A DNA stretch of 64,000 nt from Lichenostomus cassidix. Lineage: Eukaryota > Chordata > Aves > Passeriformes > Meliphagidae. The notes beneath the pieces were generated by a model, which had not been told where the DNA came from, searched no databases, and saw only the letters and a list, made by a program, of their open reading frames with translations. Positions 61,091 to 64,000 of the stretch are shown here, piece after piece; the first letter of the stretch is position 1; each line of letters starts with the position of its first letter. Location of the stretch: NCBI GenBank assembly GCA_008360975.2, contig CM039197.1, positions 186,001 to 250,000 on the forward strand. Reading direction: 5' to 3'. The translations under genes and the position numbers were made by a program.

Positions 61091-61604
61091 TTCCCCTCAC
61101 TGCAAATTAAATATAGTTGTGTGTAAAATAATCTCATTTGGGATAGAACCCAATACAGAACTCGTGGAATGCATTTTACAGACAAAAGTGGGAATGGCTG
61201 AAGCCAAGATCCAACAGACATGTTTTACAATTCGCTGTAACATTTCTTACTTCTAGTTAAGTCCTTAATCTGTCTGTCTACCTTGAGCCCCATCCAATTA
61301 GTTGATTCTCCACTTGCTATTCATCAATGCATCCAACTGAACCCAATAAATATTGGTTCTCTGAAACATCCTTTGGTTGATGCACTTATCCTTGCTTTCT
61401 CCTTTACTTTGCTTTTCATCACTGCAGAGTCTTTAGAATAATTCTGGAATTAGTCAGCAGTGGGAAAGGGGAAAGCTGAGTAGAAGATAAATTTCTCTTG
61501 AAGCAGAAGATCTAGGGCCTTTGCCCGTGATAGTCATTTGCGCAGCTGCTCTATGAAAGAGTTTTTAACTTTCCTACTTCTCTGGCCTTCCCTTGCAATA
61601 ACTG

Positions 61605-61832
61605 CATTTTATGGGGGGTTTGGTTGGTTGGTTGGTTGATGGGTTTTTTTTTGTTTGTTTTTTGTTGGTTTTTTTTTTGTTGTTGTTGTTGTTTGGTTTG
61701 GGGTTTTTTGGGTTGTTTGTTTGTTTGCTTTTTGGTTTTGTTTTTTTGTGGCTTTTTGTTTTGGTTTTGTTTATTTATTTTTTATCTTTTTTGTTTGTTT
61801 ATTTGCTTGTTTGTTAGTTTTTTGTTTAGATT
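61605..61832. repeat. GT-rich low-complexity tract
   Basis: About 230 bases of GGTT, GTTT and long T runs with almost no A or C until the TTTATTTATTTTTTATC segment. It is the plus-strand counterpart of the AC tract at 21713. Gives spurious Phe/Leu/Val-rich frames. Confidence 0.9.
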
Positions 61833-63179
61833 TATTATGAGAATGCTTAATGGCCAACTGGTAAAGAACCTGCATGGTGATTCTTTGGCTCTGTCTCTGG
61901 AGAAAGTAAATACATGCACAACTTTATGCTGTCCAGTTAGATGGTGTGTGTCACAGAGAGATGCACAGGACCTCCTGGCACCATCATGGTGCCTGTGGAC
62001 TAGGCTAACAGCATATTAACTATGCATGGTCCCCATTTCCCTGAGTATTAGCGGATCAATTTTATAAAATTCATTATAAAGTTTTTATTGGAGTTCTTGA
62101 TACTCTGCCAAGAGGTCTAAAGTCCTGGCCAACTCAGCAAACATGTCACCCTCTTTTGCTTATTCAAGCTGTATCTCAGCATTGCTTTGGAAGCAGCAAC
62201 AGGAGGACTTTGGCTCATGGTCTTCAGGCTGTACTGTGGGGAGTGGGTCCCTCCTAATAGCAAAGATCTTCATGCTATCTGCATCAGCAACCTTCATATT
62301 AACCAAGGAAAACTGATTATTCAGTTATTAATAGGAAATTCTTTTTTTATTGCTGCTTTCTTACTAACCGGATGTGTATTTGAAATTCCTGAATTTTTAA
62401 CTACATCTGGATGAAGCATCTGGTTCCACCTCATTGAATAGCCTTTAGTGACAGAAAATGTTTTGGATTGGAAGCTAAAAGGACACAGAGTTTATCAGCT
62501 GTTTCAGTTCTGCTCACATCCTCCCTTTCATAGCCTCTACACTTAGCTCTCTGTTTCCTGTTCTCTCACAGGTTGCTGGTGCACTTTGAAAGGTATTGCA
62601 CTACCAACCTTCAGAATAAAATTATTACCTACTTCTTCAGAAGGAGCAGTCTTGACTGCACGTGCATTAAATGATGTTAAAATGTGTTCCTTTGGACTCC
62701 CTGTCAGGGCTGCCCTTCTTCCTAAGGAGAAGGATGATGTCCAACTGCAATAGCATATTAGAAAACCAGGCAGACAAGGAAGTTCTGCAAACCCAAAGAG
62801 ATGTGTTTTAGGCTCTGGTTTTGTGGCCAAGGAGAGATACTCATTGTACTTGTGGGTTATACCAAAGCAGTTTTGCTTCCATTCACTGAGCAGAAAAGAA
62901 CTTATGGCTGTTTCTTGTCTGTTTGGGGTATTTACAGCATAGAAGTATGCACAGATTTTTTAAAACTATTAACTGCCATTCTTCTGTTCTCTTGCCACAG
63001 ACCTGCCCTAAATTCATTCTGGGTGGCCTCAACTGCTGGGATCAGCAGCAAGGCACAGATAAACATATGGGTCAGTTCTGTTTGGTCACTTCTTTTCATT
63101 TAATTTTTAGAAGTACATGTTACTGTCAAATCCTATCCTAACTAAGAGTTTACATATTTGATGCATTTTTAAAAGACAT
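61833..63179. other. Intergenic, no gene seen
   Basis: Unremarkable AT-rich DNA. A 95-codon minus-strand frame at 62543-62830 has no recognisable domain. No LMX1B coding exon is visible up to the right edge. Confidence 0.5.
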
Positions 63180-63560
63180 TTTAAAGAACTTTTTTTAAGA
63201 TCATAGTGGAGACAGCCTGTCAAGAATGCAGCTCACAGCAGCGTGAGAGCATTCCAACGGCATTACTGGCTCGACAGACACACACCCAACGCGGCTCTGC
63301 CTCGTTATGCCCAGAGGTGTAAGAATAGCTGTGAACAGCTAATAAGAATCAATGCTATTGGAGACATCTGTTTCAGTTTTCATTTTTCAGTGTTATTAGT
63401 GCTTATTGGTACAAGGCTCAGGAATGCAGCCAATCCCTTTGAAGTGGAGTGTATTGTAAGGCTGGAGGCATTGTGAGCCTTGTTGATGACCCTGTGTGTA
63501 ACCTTTCATTTAAACATCCATAATGCAAGGAATGAGAAAAGGCCTCCTTAAAAGAGAAGA
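63180..63560. promoter_or_regulatory. Candidate conserved non-coding element with a SOX-dimer-like site
   Basis: A repeat-free block with moderate CpG (about 63240-63310), unusual for its surroundings, followed by CAAT-GCT-ATTG at 63350-63360, the head-to-head spacing seen for SOX dimers. ATTA cores and an E-box (CATCTG) are nearby. Function and conservation are inferred. Confidence 0.3.
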
Positions 63561-63632
63561 CCGGTTTACTGGAAATCTTGTTGCTGACATTTTAGTATTC
63601 ATTTTGGATTTTATAATATCCAAACAAATAAC

Positions 63633-63783
63633 AGATTCTTTAATTTTTCAAGATTCTTTAATTTTTTAAAAAATCTTTTACTCTGGTCATGTGAATACAT
63701 CACAGTTCTTTTAGTTGTTAATATGTAATAAAGGTCCTTAATCTGTGCACAGTACAAGCAACCAGGGAAGTACAAGCAACCAG
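63633..63783. repeat. Two short 18-base-period duplications
   Basis: AGATTCTTTAATTTTT occurs at 63633 and 63651; AGTACAAGCAACCAG occurs at 63751 and 63769. Both have an 18-base period, probably independent slippage events. The remainder to 64000 shows nothing notable. Confidence 0.75.
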
Positions 63784-64000
63784 CTCTTTGATCTCAACCT
63801 AGAAACAAAGATAGAGACCAAGCAGAGCTGAAGTCAGCTTACAGCTGTGTCTTGTTCCCCTCAAAACCTCACCACCTGCATCTACAACAGCCTGGAACAG
63901 GAGGACAATTTTACTTGTGAATTAATGGATCTGCATAAACTCTGCAGTTTAGAATGAGGTTTTCGGAGGCATTTTGCTGAGCACACCCTTGGGAATCTCC

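Overview
The window is vertebrate nuclear DNA, almost certainly from a neoavian bird and plausibly a songbird. Three signs support this: recognisable 3'-end fragments of CR1 LINEs with the avian ATTCTRTG-type tail (875-1020, 22602-22862, 60247-60473), a decayed avian-type endogenous retrovirus LTR (34948-35521), and long GTTT/AAAC-rich low-complexity tracts. The only protein-coding gene I can support is ZBTB43 on the minus strand. Its whole coding sequence lies in one exon (3457-4851).

Left part (1-7330), read on the minus strand. A CpG-island promoter (about 6785-7330) carries ETS, CACGTG and GC-box motifs. It leads into a predicted non-coding exon 1 ending at 7126 (donor GAG|GTGAGG), a 2.25-kb intron, and an acceptor at 4875/4876 with a very long purine-rich (pyrimidine on the sense strand) tract. 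The coding exon follows, then a long AT-rich 3' UTR or flank that runs to the window edge. If exon 1 joins the coding exon as predicted, the 5' leader carries two upstream ORFs, one of which overlaps the ZBTB43 start codon.

Right part (7.4-64 kb). I see no credible protein-coding gene in about 56.6 kb. In human, ZBTB43 lies between LMX1B and ZBTB34, so by synteny (known from human, not visible here) this should be the ZBTB43-LMX1B intergenic interval, with LMX1B beyond the right edge. It holds CTCF-like sites (7731, 8625, 38265), RFX X-box-like motifs (44517, 55372), a SOX-type motif cluster (59202-59322), and several AT-rich homeodomain-motif stretches that look like conserved non-coding elements (16.9-17.6, 44.4-44.8, 51.4-52.0, 60.6-61.1 and 63.2-63.6 kb). 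The rest is ordinary intergenic sequence, microsatellites, G-quadruplex-prone runs, short tandem duplications and old mobile-element debris.

Most worth a second look: the double uORF leader of ZBTB43, an isolated 2A-like (NPGP) motif at 40828, a decayed minus-strand reading frame at 25414-26376, a near-perfect hairpin at 53831-53880, and a (CA)n/(TG)n Z-DNA-prone inverted tract in a locus whose one gene encodes a protein reported to act on Z-DNA. I found no clear new multi-gene system.
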